A DNA stretch of 64,000 bases from Globisporangium splendens (taxonomy: Eukaryota > Oomycota > Peronosporomycetes > Pythiales > Pythiaceae), in assembly GCA_006386115.1 (NCBI GenBank), contig VFIW01000136.1, positions 38,786 through 102,785 of the forward strand. The letters are read 5' to 3'. The translations under genes were made by a program, and so were the position numbers. Below are positions 21,801 through 33,300 of the stretch, piece by piece. How positions within the stretch are numbered: the stretch's first letter is position 1; the number at the start of each line of letters is the position of its first letter. Below the pieces are notes generated by a model. The model was not told where the DNA came from. It saw only the letters and a list, made by a program, of their open reading frames with translations, and ran no database searches.

Positions 21801-22944
21801 GGTCAACTACTTTGAAGCAGCCCCTGGCGTGACCCCTCTCCCTCGTGGCTACAACCCTGCGACTTGGATGCTGGAGTGCATTGGCGCCGGCGTGGGCAAT
21901 GCTGGCAGCGACGTGGACTTTGTGCAGTACTTCAACGCGAGTGAGAACAAGCGTCTGCTGGATGCTGAGATTGCGAAGGACGGCGTGGGTCAGCCTGCGG
22001 CCGACACGCCAGAATTGCTGTTCACCCAGAAGCGTGCGGCTAGCAACACGACGCAGATGTGGGCGCTCGTGAAGCGCTTCATGGACTTGTACTGGCGCAC
22101 TCCGTCGTACAACTTGACCCGTTTCGTGATCTCGATCATCTTGGCGTTGCTGTTCGGTCTGGTGTTTGTAAATGCCGAGTACACGTCTTACCAGGGAATC
22201 AACGCTGGCGTGGGTATGGTGTTCATGTCAACTCTGTTTAGCGCTGTCGTGTCATTCAACAGTGTGTTGCCAATCGCGTCGGAAGACCGAGCTTCTTTCT
22301 ATCGTGAACGTGCGTCGCAGACGTACAATGCGCTGTGGTACTTCTTGGGCACGACTGTCGCTGAGATCCCGTATACGTTCTGCAGTGGTTTTCTCTTCAC
22401 CGTGATCTTTTTCCCAATGGTCGGCTTCACAGGTTTCGGCAATGCTGTCTTGTACTGGATCAACGTTTCGCTGCTGATTCTGTTGTCGACGTACATGGGT
22501 CAGTTCCTGGCGTACGCGATGCCAAGCGTTGAAGTGGCGGCTATCATTGGTGTGTTGATGAACTCGATCTTCTTCACGTTCATGGGCTTCAACCCTCCAG
22601 CAAACAACATTCCATCGGGTTACAGGTGGCTATACCACATCACGCCTCAGCGTTACAGTCTGGCGATCCTCGAGGCGCTTGTTTTCGGTGAGTGCGATAC
22701 GCTGCCAACGTGGAACGAGACGCTCGGTGCGTACGAGAACGTCGGGTCGCAACTCGGGTGTCAGCCAGTGACCGACACGCCCGTGTCGATCGACCACATC
22801 ACCGTGAAGGAGTACGTGGAGCAAGTGTTCGACATGAAGCACGACGACATCTGGTTCAACTTCGGCATGGTGTTCGTGTTCATCGCGGTGTTCCGCGTGC
22901 TCGCGCTGCTGTCGCTGCGCTACCTCAACCACCAGAAGCGGTAA
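18817..22944 (+). CDS. Full-size PDR-type ABC transporter (ABCG family)
   Basis: An intact single-exon gene of 1375 residues from the ATG at 18817. The order NBD1-TMD1-NBD2-TMD2 is that of pleiotropic drug resistance transporters, which export lipids and xenobiotics across the plasma membrane using ATP. NBD1 has Walker A GQPGSGKSS near residue 113, signature VSGGERKRV near 247 and Walker B FMLMDEIS. TMD1 spans about 430-705 with six hydrophobic segments. NBD2 has Walker A GSSGAGKTT near 801, the PDR-type signature SVEQMKRLTIGVEL near 905 (usual Arg replaced by Met) and Walker B VLFLDEPTSGLD. TMD2 spans about 1088-1362. The first Walker A is Gly/Lys-intact, unlike fungal PDRs with a degenerate NBD1. 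The substrate cannot be told. Confidence 0.96.
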   Translation: MATVDHEVKEISYESAEAMMAHGPHVLHDHVASKVKPALGRALAQMEVRFSNVSLSADVITFEDNSPKSELPTLVNSVKKTISKLNAKKHTGHKEILKNISGVLKPGTITLVLGQPGSGKSSLMKLLSGRFPMEKNITLEGDIEYNGVPQQELKKRLPQFAAYVNQRDKHFPTLTVKETLEFAHTFCGDALSRRGEELLSKGTPEENLAAIEAVKAMFAHYPDIIIQQLGLENCQNTIVGDAMLRGVSGGERKRVTTGEMQFGIKKFMLMDEISTGLDSAATFDIITTQRSIAKTFHKTVVIALLQPSPEVFALFDDVLILNEGELMYHGPTDRVVDYFQSLGFVCPPGRDVADYLLDLGTNQQFQYQVPLPDKSKHPRLASDFAEVFRRSDIHRSILDNLVAPYDSELLEDVSTRMDPMPEFHQSFWGNTAVLMRRQMMVTLRNTAFIKGRAIMVIVMGLIYSSVFYQFNPTNAQVVIGTMFQAVLFLSLGQASQIPTFIFARDIFYKQRAANFYRTSSYVLACSVSQLPLAFAESLVFGSLVYWMCGFVATAEAYFIYLIVLILTNLAFAACFFFLAAIAPDLHIAKPLSMIAVLIFVLFAGFVVAKNQIPDYFVWIYWINPIAWCLRAVAVNQYRSPKFDVCIYGGIDYCEKFGKHMGQYQLGLFDVPDSKSWIWYGMVFMIATYVFFMFVGTLVLEYKRYESPEHVSLKHATADDNESYQILSTPKSSGTSADDNDSSDEVVLNVNSREKNFIPVTLAFKDLWYTVPLPSNPKHETIDLLKGITGYALPGTMTALMGSSGAGKTTLMDVIAGRKTGGKIQGQILLNGYEANDLAIRRSTGYCEQMDIHSEASTIREALTFSAFLRQDSSVPNSTKFDSVNECLDLLDMHDIAGQIIRGSSVEQMKRLTIGVELAAQPSVLFLDEPTSGLDARSAKVIMDGVRKVANTGRTIVCTIHQPSSEVFFLFDSLLLLKRGGETVFFGDLGKKCCNLVNYFEAAPGVTPLPRGYNPATWMLECIGAGVGNAGSDVDFVQYFNASENKRLLDAEIAKDGVGQPAADTPELLFTQKRAASNTTQMWALVKRFMDLYWRTPSYNLTRFVISIILALLFGLVFVNAEYTSYQGINAGVGMVFMSTLFSAVVSFNSVLPIASEDRASFYRERASQTYNALWYFLGTTVAEIPYTFCSGFLFTVIFFPMVGFTGFGNAVLYWINVSLLILLSTYMGQFLAYAMPSVEVAAIIGVLMNSIFFTFMGFNPPANNIPSGYRWLYHITPQRYSLAILEALVFGECDTLPTWNETLGAYENVGSQLGCQPVTDTPVSIDHITVKEYVEQVFDMKHDDIWFNFGMVFVFIAVFRVLALLSLRYLNHQKR

Positions 22945-23939
22945 CTACGAGGACTGCGAATGCGCAAGAGGGTCTCAGTTTTCATGAATAAGTTCCATAC
23001 GTTTTGCGTGTCCTTCATCTACATCCAGCATATCCTACCATCATCCACACAAGTAAAGCAAATTGCATCTCGTTGCTCTTCTTTGTTTTCTCAAGTGCCT
23101 CGATAGTCGTTTTTTTCGTTTTCTTGGCGTTTCTGCAAAGCAGTTGAAATAACGTGACCCACATTAACATTTGTGCGAGCAACAATTAAACCTCAAAATA
23201 ACATTAAAACCTTTGCTGAACATCATTGGGAACCTTGAGTGATGGTCGTCGAAAACCTTCTTTCTTTCTCGAGGTCATTTGTCTGTCAGCCTTAAAACCT
23301 CGTTTCTTCCTCATGAGGTTATTCATAACCGACACCAGAGTGATGGTCGCGAAAACTGCAAGTTGCTGCAAGGTGTACGCGCTCAGTTCCAATCAGACGA
23401 AGACGACGATAGGCGAATGGCATTGGCCATTGCTCATATGTGCACGTCGCAAGTGCGCTGTTGGCGTTGAGCGATCGTGTGAAATGGTGGTGAACCGTCT
23501 ATGCGTCAGGGTGCTGTTCTGCGTGGCTGAGCAGGAAAAGAACGATTCATGTTATACGCGAGAAAGGCGTGTCTGGAGTGGCCAAGGCCTTTCTTTCAAA
23601 GCAAACAAATCAAAGTGAGGTAATATTGCGCATCGATTATTTTGCAATCACATGCCTTGTCAGTTGTTCAACTCACTCATGCATTGTTTGCAATGGTTAC
23701 ACGCGAAACCAAGACTTCGTATTGTTAAAGGTATTATGTGTATACGCATGGCTTCAGTAAACTCATGGCTGCGTGATCTCTTCAACCCACTCGAGTGCAT
23801 GCCATGTGATGAGTATATTCATTGACTTTTTCAGTAAACCCATTAACCTGTCGAGTTCTTCAATCCAGTTGTGTATATCCTTTACGTTCACAGGCTTCAG
23901 CCCACCTTCACAGGCACTTGCAATTGATATGTCGTGGCG
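22945..23939. other. 3' flank of the ABC transporter, no gene seen
   Basis: AT-rich after the stop, with short frames only. A small frame at 23226-23618 begins at a non-ATG codon and has no recognisable content. Confidence 0.5.
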
Positions 23940-24270
23940 GAAGTGTTTGATCAGGTGGGTTGAAGCTCATGAGCGTGAAGAATATCGAGCTCACCAACAC
24001 ACCACTGATGGCAGCGACTTCGACGCTCAGCAGCGCGACCGCGAGGAACTGAACCGTCAGCAGAATCGACATCGAGATGCTGATCCAGTGAAGAAGAAAC
24101 GTGCCAAAAACCATGAAGCCAGCCATTGGAAAGAAGATCGCCGTGAAGGAAAAACCACTTCCAAATGTGTATGTGATCTCCGCGACCGTCGAACTGACAA
24201 AGTACCACAGCGCGTTGTACGTCTGGGATGCACAGTCACGGTAGGCAGGACGCACGCGTGCCAAAAACAC
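23940..24270 (-). pseudogene. ABC transporter (PDR) fragment, TMD2
   Basis: The minus-strand translation contains SQTYNALWYFVSSTVAEI, then FFPMAGFMVFGTFLLHW and VEVAAISGVLVSSIFFTLMSFNPP. These align with residues of TMD2 of the neighbouring transporter (encoded at about 22300-22600). No NBD or other TMD is present around it, so it is a truncated, inverted relic. The reading frame is intact over about 105 codons but lacks a start and a domain context. Confidence 0.8.
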
Positions 24271-24912
24271 AAATGCTCAAATATATAGCGTAATATGATT
24301 ACGAACCGTGTGTAAACTGCAATCCAGTCATCTTGTCTGATTCGATCTCGATATCTATTGCTTCCAGTAACACCGTCGATTGCACTCGCTCTCGCTGAGC
24401 TCCAGCCTCACAGCCTTGAGTTCCTCAGCTCGAGGTGGCACACCCAGACGCTGAAAAGGTGCAGCCCACCTTGACCGGCAGCTTTTGTTGGACCTCCACA
24501 GCCTCTCCTAGCTACCTGCCATCCAGTATTTGATGGCGCACATTGCGCTTTTTTAGTTTCTCAGTGAGGCAGATTATGTTACGTCTAAAGCGAACAAGAT
24601 TGCACTTGGCAACGCGCCAGCATGACGAGTTCAATTCGAGTTCGATGCTTTCCCGTTTCTAGTTAGAAATTTCGAAAAGAAAGATCTCGATTAATTACCA
24701 ACACTTCAAAGAGCTCTGCGTAATCACCCCTACAGTTGGTGCGCCAAGCCCAGCCAATCCGAGCGCTCGATTGCTCCCTTGTTCCCGCTCATAAAATAGA
24801 TTCACGCTTGTTGCGTCCTCTTCTTCCGCCCACTTCACGTGACGACGGCACGACAACAGCGCTTCCAGTGACCTATCACCTACTTCCCCATTTGCGCGCT
24901 TGGGAGCATGCG
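24271..24912. other. 5' region of the first ankyrin-TIR gene
   Basis: No gene seen. A CCAAT element lies near 24752 and a GCTCATAAAAT stretch near 24787; neither is a strong initiator match. Confidence 0.35.
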
Positions 24913-27900
24913 ATGAAGACTCCGTCGCCCTCGCCCGCTTCATCTGGCGACGTCCGCCCAGGCCACGGCGCCGTCCTGCGCGACGTTCTTCCCGCAAGCG
25001 TTACTAGCGCGACCGACATGGACGACCGTCCGGGTCACGGCGCGTCCATGTCCATGCGAGACATTCTTCCTGCGAACGATACCAGCACAAGGAGCAGCGA
25101 CGACAGCCAGAACCATGTCGTGTACATTGTGGAGCAGCCGAGCAATGAGAGCGTTCACATTGAGAGCCAAGACCAGGACGTGTCCCTCCTAAAGCAGCCA
25201 CCCCAGCACCACACGGTCGGCCACGGCAACAACGCGAATGGCTCCGTTCCGCCGCAAAGAAGCCCTGGTCACGGTAACAACGCGAATAGCTTGACTCCGC
25301 GGCGGTTGGATCCCCCAAAAAGCCCCAACTGCAAGCTCATCCGCGGACGCAACCAGCGCAACCGTCATGCAAAGCACCCGCGGCTGCGTCCAGGGCCGCA
25401 CACACTACCAGCGTTCCTTCTCGGCAACGCACACGCCAACAGCAACTCATACTTTGCACGACGGCTGCGTTTCACGATGTACATCGTCTCGTTCTTCTGC
25501 GCGATCGGTGTGTGGTGCTTCTGGGTCGACCGGACCCCGATCGCGGACGGCGGCGTGTACGTGGCCGACATATTGACTTCGATCGCGTTCCAGAGGGAAG
25601 ACTGTCCGAAAGGCAGCGACGCATCCTGTGGGAGCTGCAGCAACATGGCCGTGTACGCGATGCTGGTGTACAGCACGTTGCCTGTGGTGGTGTTGATCGG
25701 CTTGCCTGCGACCTGCATCCGTCTGTTTGAGCCGTTCAAGCGCCAAGAGAGACACGAGGAGTCAATTGAAGCTGCTGACGGAAAGCTCAAAGTCACGCGA
25801 ACCATCTACATGCAGATATGCGAGCTGCTCTGCTCGGGGATCCTGCTGTTCAACATGCTCGTGTTTCTATGTTTTGTGTACAGCATCACGCGAGGCGATA
25901 CCTTTGAGTGCTCACTCGTGCGCGTCCAGCTCTACATGTTCGGCGCTACCATCACGTTCTCTGGGGTCATGATCGAGATCACGTACTTCGCACGATTTCG
26001 CGAGCATGTGAAGATGCAGCTTGGCGCTTTCCTGGAGAGCATGCAAACGGGTGACGGGTTCTCGCGTACGCCAAATCGGTTCAGGACGCCACGTGCGTGC
26101 ATCGTCGTTGACATCCGCAAGAGGCTTCTCGAGGAAACAATACTTGGTAATGTGCACGAGATCGAGAAGATTATCCTGGAGGCGAAGCACTTTCTGGGTG
26201 ATGATTTCGTGGCAGATCTTTACGGGGATGCCTCGATCGTCTGTGGGCTATTCGGAAGATCCATGAAGAATCCGCTGCACGTTGCTGCGTTCCACGGCAA
26301 TGTTCCAGTTATGCGGTTACTCGTAAACGAGGGATTCAGAGTGAACAGCTACGACAAATTAAGACGATTACGGTTCAGTACTGGCGAACTCTTCTGGAGC
26401 TTGGCACAGTACGTGATTTCCAAGCCCCCAACTTTCGTCGACAAATCAACTTCTATCTTCCGGACAACTCTCGTGACCCCACTCTTTTGCGCAGTCAAAA
26501 CAGGACAAACGAATGCCGTGCGATGGCTTCTCGACCACGGAGCTGACCCGAATGTCAAGGCCAAGTCGTCGTACTGGTCTGACCGAATCCCGCCACTTTT
26601 CGTTGCGGACAGCCCAGAGATTGTGAAGATGCTGCTCGAAGCTGGCGCAAACCACCTGACGATCCCAGATCCCGGACGCATGAACACGCTGACTGTGCTG
26701 CAACTTGCATACCTGCGCGGCAATATCCCCGTGGCTCGTGAGATCGAAAAGTGGGGTGGCGACGTCGCGCTTACGCCTCTCCACGAAGCTGCAGCTGCGA
26801 ATGATGTGTCGGCTGTACGCAAACTGCTGCGTGAAGGCGCCGATCCGAACTGTCTTGGAGAACACGGGTACTGCGGTCTGTACCGCCGAACGCCGCTCCA
26901 CTGGGCTGCTATCAACGGCGCTGTCGATGCTGTCGAGATACTGCTTGAAGCTTGTGCGGATCCGAACTTCCAGGACAGCCAGGGAAGGTCGCCGTTGCAT
27001 TGGGCAGCACGTATGAACCGCGTGGACGTGGTCAAGGTGCTGTTGGAGAAAGGAGCAGATCCACACCTTCGTGACGATGCAGACATGACCCCACTGTTGT
27101 GTGCGGCGAAGGCGAAGGACGCGTCCGAGTCGCTGTTCGACTGTCTGGTGCAACATGGCGCCGACGTCAACGAGCAGCTCCCGAACGGAGACACGGGACT
27201 GCACCTAGCGATGAAGGACGAGCTCCAGAACACAGCACTGGCGATACTCGCTGCCGGAGGCGACGTGATGCGAACCAACCACGACGGGTACCGTCCAGTG
27301 GACTGCACGACGTCCACGACGCTGCAGTTCGAGATCAAGCGCGCTGCTGGGGACCGCGACGTGATGATCAGCTACACGCACTCGCACAGTGAGTTTGCGC
27401 TGAAGCTTCGCGAGAGTCTGGAACGGGCGAATGTCACGACGTGGCTGGATCTGAGTACGTGGCTTTGCCTTTTGTCTCTTTTGCCTCTTTTTTTTCTTTT
27501 TCTTTTTTGCAGCATCTTTTCGTTACGGTGATGTGTGAGCATGTCTTCTAACCGTGGTCTTTTTTACTCGATGCGTGTTTCGTTTTTATTTCGTGCAGTG
27601 GATCCGAGCGGCATCGGTGGTGGCTCCGTGTGGCGCGAAGAGATCGCGCGCGGCATCAAGAATGCCGCCATGGTCGTGTGCATCCTCACGGAAGACTACA
27701 CGCGATCGGAGTGGTGTCTGAAGGAGCTGGCGTACGCGAAAGAGACGGGGACGCCCATCATGGCGATCTCGACAGAGCACGTCGCCGTCACGGAGGACCT
27801 CCAAGTGTACCTGTACACGCGTCAGATGGTGCCGTTCGAGCCTGCGATCACGAGTGTGATTCAGTCGGATCCGTGGAACATCAGGTACACGTACGATGAA

Positions 27901-28677
27901 GATCGGTATGCGTCCCAGTTCCGTCTGTTGCTTGATGGCGTCCGTGATGAGATCGAGAGGCAGCGTGAGGAGCATGTGGCGATGAGAGGACAGCGACGGC
28001 AATTTAGACAACTGAATCGATCTCAGTCAAGTATAGCCGACGACACGATTACCGTGGACTGGGACCTGGAGACCCTCGGGGACGACTTCGTGTTCATCAC
28101 ACATGACGAGAAACACCCGAGCTTTGCTCAGCGGATCTACGACCGATTCACGGAGAGAGGGATCGACTGCGTGTTGGATGGTGCGCAATCGTACGAGGAC
28201 ATGGCCGATCGTATCTACGCTGCGAAAGAGGCGATTGCGAGATGCTCGGCGTTCGTTGTCGTTCTCTCGAGCAAGACCGTGTCAAGTGAGACGTTGAAGG
28301 ACCAGTTGGCGTTCGCTGAAGACAAGGGCAAACCCATCTTGCCGATCATGCTCAACGACATGGAGATCGGACTGGACAAGCACTACACGTTGTCGCGTGG
28401 CGAGCTGTTCCATTTCACGCCGGAGTTGGGTTTCAATGCGAGTTTCTCGAACCTGCTTGGGATTGTGCAGCAGTATGTGTCAGTGAGAAGCAACGATAGT
28501 CTTGGTGTCGATGATGTCGCGAGTGGTCAAGTCTTGTTTCCAGCTGGTGGTGATGGTGTCTCGGGTGGTGGAGCATCGGTTCCGTCTCCTCAGCATTCTG
28601 TTCGGTCACTCTTGAAGCCACCCTCTTTCTACGTGGTGTCCATCGATGCTAATTACGATGCCGCGGATATGATGTGA
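24913..28677 (+). CDS. Membrane-ankyrin-tandem TIR protein, paralogue 1
   Basis: Exons 24913-27454 and 27599-28677 join in phase (1206 residues). Residues 1-170 are disordered, with an imperfect RPGHGA...DxLPA repeat and two GHGNNAN units. Four membrane segments lie near 188-206, 243-268, 299-323 and 338-360. The loop between the first two carries C-x7-C-x2-C, shared by all three paralogues. Ankyrin repeats fill about 451-800 (TPLHEAAAANDVSAVRKLL, GADPN). TIR 1 (about 816-985) has MISYTHSHSEFALKL and SEWCLKEL with the expected catalytic Glu890. TIR 2 (about 1005-1140) begins FVFITHDEKHPSFA and has Gln1083 at the matching Glu site. Known TIR enzymes cleave NAD+; a membrane sensor with NADase output is inferred. 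The tail is Ser/Gly-rich. Confidence 0.9.
27455..27598 (+). other. Intron in TIR 1 of paralogue 1
   Basis: 144 nt, GTACGT to GTGCAG, pyrimidine-rich (TTTTGTCT, TTTTCTTTT). Splicing joins codon position 1 (A) to TG. Retention would add about 25 residues and stop at 27529-27531. Confidence 0.85.
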
Positions 28678-30392
28678 GTTTAAAGATTGGACACAAAACA
28701 TGAAGACGTGGGCGATGTGTGGAAATTACATTCTGATAGGCGACTGACAGTTTTCTGTCGCCACACGAAGGACACTTGTCGTCGTAATCCCCTCACAAAG
28801 GGGGACTCTCTCTGTTTGTGATATGCGAGTGCCCATACTGTTGAATGATTGGCCTCACGCCGGTGACCTGACAGCGTCAGCCATTGTAGAGCATGCTCGT
28901 ACGCCACGCCCCGCTCACTTGATATTCGGTTGGAGATGCACGTGTATAGTCTTTTCGTGTTTGGATATGAAAAGTCAGCCTGACTTCACACGTGGATCAA
29001 AGTGCATATAGCAGATAGTCGCAAGCTATTCTTCCTTCGATTTTACCCTGAGGCTTTGCCGATGAAGACAGGAAATCGCCGAATGCGCCGAAGGAGCGTT
29101 TCAAAGTGAATGTGAGCTTTCAAGGAACGTGGGGGGAAACAAGAATACTAATGACAGCCACGCTGCAGAGTATTCCCGTGGCTCGCACTTGAAGTAAGAA
29201 CACGGATATATGGCGCTGGAGCCATCCGCGGTACAATCGGTAATAACAGGATGAGCTCAAGAGAGATCAGTGGAGTTGGATTGGCTGCTGCCAATTCCAT
29301 GTTATTTTCCACCTCTCGGCTTAATTTCTGACAAAAAACTTACTCTGCCTAGACCCCGCTCAACAAGTATCTTTGCAGCTCAGCACATTTTCGCTTGTTT
29401 CAAGCTCTCGCTCATATCAAAGGCACGTCAGAATGTCAAAACCAAGATCCTAGACATCCTGGCAGCTTGCAGCTATCCGTCGATTGCGCCTGCTGACGGA
29501 AGAGAAGTCCGGGCCGAGGAAACTTGCGAACAATTCAAGGCTGTCTGAGCCCACGTCCCATCAATATCGCAATACTTCTCGGGTTCAAGATAAAGCAATG
29601 TCTAGTTCGATTTTTGGCTTCCAAAAAATAAACCACTGCGAAGTTGACTGCAGACAAAACACGAGAAGAAAGCTCGGAGTTAGCTTGCTCTATCTCATTT
29701 TTATCTCTGCCATTGGCAAGCGAATTAGAGCAAACAGCACGCAAAAACTGGCATCGATTTTCGCAGGTGAAAAAGTGTTTTTGGAAACAGCTCAATTTTT
29801 AGCGACATCGGATCAAAAAATGCTGCAGCTTCGTTTTAGCACGGAGATTATTGCTAGGTCATTTTTGAGAGCGACATCTGCGTTTTTGCACTGTAGAGGT
29901 GAGTGCTTAAAATCGAGGTTTTTCAATGATGTGTTGGATAGACAAGGATTTTGCCCAATCATTTTCGACCGTATCATTTTTAACCAATGAGTGAGCTGAT
30001 TTTGTCCGTTGCGTTTCACATAAAACCTCGATAGGACCAGAGGAGCAATGTATACGCACCACACGCGCGTTCGCAAGTGAGCAGCGATACTCAACCTCCC
30101 TTCTTCTTCTGCTTCCGGGCTGCGCGTCGTATACAGCACAGCGTCGTGATTACGCGGGACGAGTTCGTGTGCTCACCCATCGACGCATTTCACAATCCGT
30201 TCGCTTTATCAGTCGGCAGCCAATGAGAGCGCTGCGTGGCCCATCTCCACCCAATCAACACCATCGCTCTCTGGTCCGCCCACTGCGTAAACGCAGTGAC
30301 GCCACGACGCCACGACGACCACTGCCACAACGGAGAAGGGAGAAGCGGATGCGGCCATCCTGCTTATTGCTCACTTAACGGCGCATCGCGTG
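28678..30392. other. Intergenic region between paralogues 1 and 2
   Basis: No gene recognised. A frame at 29484-29990 starts at an ATG but encodes low-complexity, unfamiliar sequence in AT-rich DNA and is not called. CCAAT boxes near 30220 and 30253 precede paralogue 2. Confidence 0.45.
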
Positions 30393-33300
30393 ATGGAAGC
30401 GTTCCACGCGCTGCCGTCCCCTCCGCCCGCTCCGTCTGGCGACGACCGCGCGACTCGCCACTCCCGCGCGAGCCATGGCGCCGCCACGCGCGACTTTCTC
30501 CCCGAGTACGTCACCAGTCTCTACAGCACCAGCAACGACGACATCGAGAGCCAGGACCAGGACGTGTACATCCTGCAGCAGCCGTCTCAGTACCACCACA
30601 CAGTCGGCCACGGCAACAACGCGAGTGGTTTCTTGCCTCGGCGCTCCGGCCGCCGCACGAGCGACACCGACAGCGGCCCCCGCCAGACGCGGCACTCCCG
30701 GTCGCGTCCCGAGCCGCTGAAGCTACCGACGTTCCTCCTCGGCGCACACGCCAACAACTCGTACTTTGCGCGACGGCTGCGCCGTACGATGTACATCGTC
30801 TCGTTCTTCTGCGCGATCGGGATGTGGAGCTTCTGGGTCAACAAGAAATCGATTTCAGACGGCGGCGTGTACGTGGACAGCATTTTCACGTCGCTCTCAT
30901 TCCAGACGGAAGACTGCCCCGAAGGCAGCGACCCGTCCTGTGGGAGCTGCAGCACAATCGCCGTGTACGCGATGCTGGTGTACTGCATGCTGCCAGTGGT
31001 GGTGATGATCGGTTTGCCTGCGACCGGAATCCGCCTGTTTGAACCGTTCAAGCGCCAGGAGAGACACGAGGATCCAACTGCTGCTGCCGAGGGGAAACGC
31101 AAAGTCACGCGAACCATTTACATGCAGATATGCGAGATCCTCTGCTCGTGGATCCTGCTGTTCGACATTCTGGTGTTTTGGTACTTTGTGTACAGTCTTG
31201 TGCAGGGCAATAACTTCGACTGCTCAATCGCACGCGTCCAGCTCTACATGTTCGGCGCTATCATCACGTTCTCGGGGGTCATTCTCGAGATCGTGTACTT
31301 CGCACGCTTCCGTGAGCATGTGAAAATGCAACTAGGCGCTTTCTTAGAGGCCCAGCAAACGGGCCGTCAGCACCCGCTCACTTCACGTATGCAAAATCGG
31401 ATCAAGTCGCAACGTGCGAGCATCATTAGTGACATCCGAAGGAGGCTTATCGAGGAAACAGAGCTCGGCAACATGCATGAGATCGAGGAGATTATCCTGG
31501 AAGCGAAGAGCTACCTAGGCGAGGATTTCGCGGCCGATATATACCGGGATGCCTCAATCACCTGTTGGCTGTTTGGGAAATCCATGAAAAACCCGCTGCA
31601 TATTGCTGCATTCAGCGGCAACATCCCAGTCATGGGGTTACTGGTACGCGCGGGCTTCTCTGTGAACAGCTTAGACAAAGTAAAGCGGGTGCGATTCAGC
31701 ACTGGTGACTTGTTTTGGTATTTTGCACGGCATGTCATTTCCAAGCCCCCAACTTTCGCCGACAAATCGACTTCTATCTTCCGGACAACTCTCGTGACTC
31801 CGCTACACTGTGCTGTCGCGACAGGCCAAACCAATGCCGTGCGATGGCTTCTCGACCACGGAGCTGACCCGAACGCCAAAGCCAAGTCTTCATATCGGGG
31901 AGAGCGGATTCCACCGCTGTTTGCTGCGGACAGCTCCGAGATCGTGAAGATGCTGCTCGAAGCTGGCGCAAACCACCTGACGATCCCAGATCCCGGACGC
32001 ATGAACACGCTGACCGTGCTGCAACTTGCATACCTGCGCGGCAATATCCCCGTGGCTCGTGAGATCGAAAAGTGGGGTGGCGACGTCGCTCTCACGCCTC
32101 TCCACGAAGCTGCAGCTGCGAATGATGTGTCGGCTGTACGCAAACTGCTGCGTAAAGGCGCCGACCCGAACTGTCTGGGAGAGCACGGCTACTGCGGTCT
32201 GTACCGCCGAACGCCGCTCCACTGGGCAGCTATCAACGGCGCTGTCGATGCTGTCGAGATACTGCTTGAAGCTTGTGCGGATCCGAACTTCCAGGACAGC
32301 CAAGGAAGGTCGCCGTTGCATTGGGCAGCACGTATGAACCGCGTGGACGTGGTCAAGGTGCTGTTGGAGAAAGGAGCAGATCCACACCTTCGTGACGATG
32401 CAGACATGACCCCGCTGTTGTGTGCGGCAAAGGCGAAGGACGCGTCCGAGTCGCTGTTCGACTGTCTGGTGCAACATGGCGCCGACATCAACGAGCAGCT
32501 CCCGAACGGAGATACGGGGCTGCACCTAGCGATGAAGGACGAGCTCCAGAACACGGCACTGGCGATACTCGCTGCCGGAGGCGACGTGATGCGAACCAAC
32601 CACGACGGGTACCGTCCAGTGGACTGCACGACGTCCACGACGCTGCAGTTCGAGATCAAGCGCGCTGCTGGGAACCGCGACGTGATGATCAGCTACACGC
32701 ACTCGCACAGTGAGTTTGCGCTGAAGCTTCGCGAGAGTCTGGAACGGGCGAATGTCACGACGTGGCTGGATCTGAGTACGTGGTTTTGTCTTTTGTCTTT
32801 TGTCTTTTTGTCTTTTTGTCTTTTTTGCCAGCATCTTTTCGTTACGGCGATGTGTGAGCATGTCTTCTAACCGTGGTCTCTTTACTCGATGCGTGTTTCG
32901 TTTTATTTCGTACAGTGGATCCGAGCGGCATCGGCGGTGGCTCCGTGTGGCGCGAAGAGATCGCGCGCGGCATCAAGAACGCCGCCATGGTCGTGTGCAT
33001 CCTCACGGAAGACTACACGCGATCGGAGTGGTGTCTGAAGGAGCTGGCGTACGCGAAAGAGACGGGGACGCCCATCATGGCGATCTCGACGGAGCACGTT
33101 GCCGTCACGGAGGACCTCCAAGTGTACCTGTACACGCGTCAGATGGTGCCGTTCGAGCCTGCGATCACGAGTGTGATTCAGTCGGATCCCCTAGATATCC
33201 GATACACGTACAATGAAGATCGGTATGTGTCCCAGTTCCGCCTCTTGCTTGATGGCGTCCGTGATGAAATCGAGAAGCAGCGCACAAAGCATGTGGCGAT

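Noticed and set aside
26349..27338. 329-codon minus-strand frame opposite the ankyrin region (also at 32189-32659 and 43997-44467)
   Set aside because: Its conservation is explained by the near-identical sense gene; the composition is that of an antisense shadow and no family is recognisable.
29484..29990. 168-codon plus-strand frame between paralogues 1 and 2
   Set aside because: AT-rich, no motif, no promoter-like signal; a chance frame cannot be excluded.
30236..31042. 268-codon plus-strand frame at the start of paralogue 2
   Set aside because: Arg/Pro/His-rich out-of-phase reading of paralogue 2, whose own frame has clear homologues.
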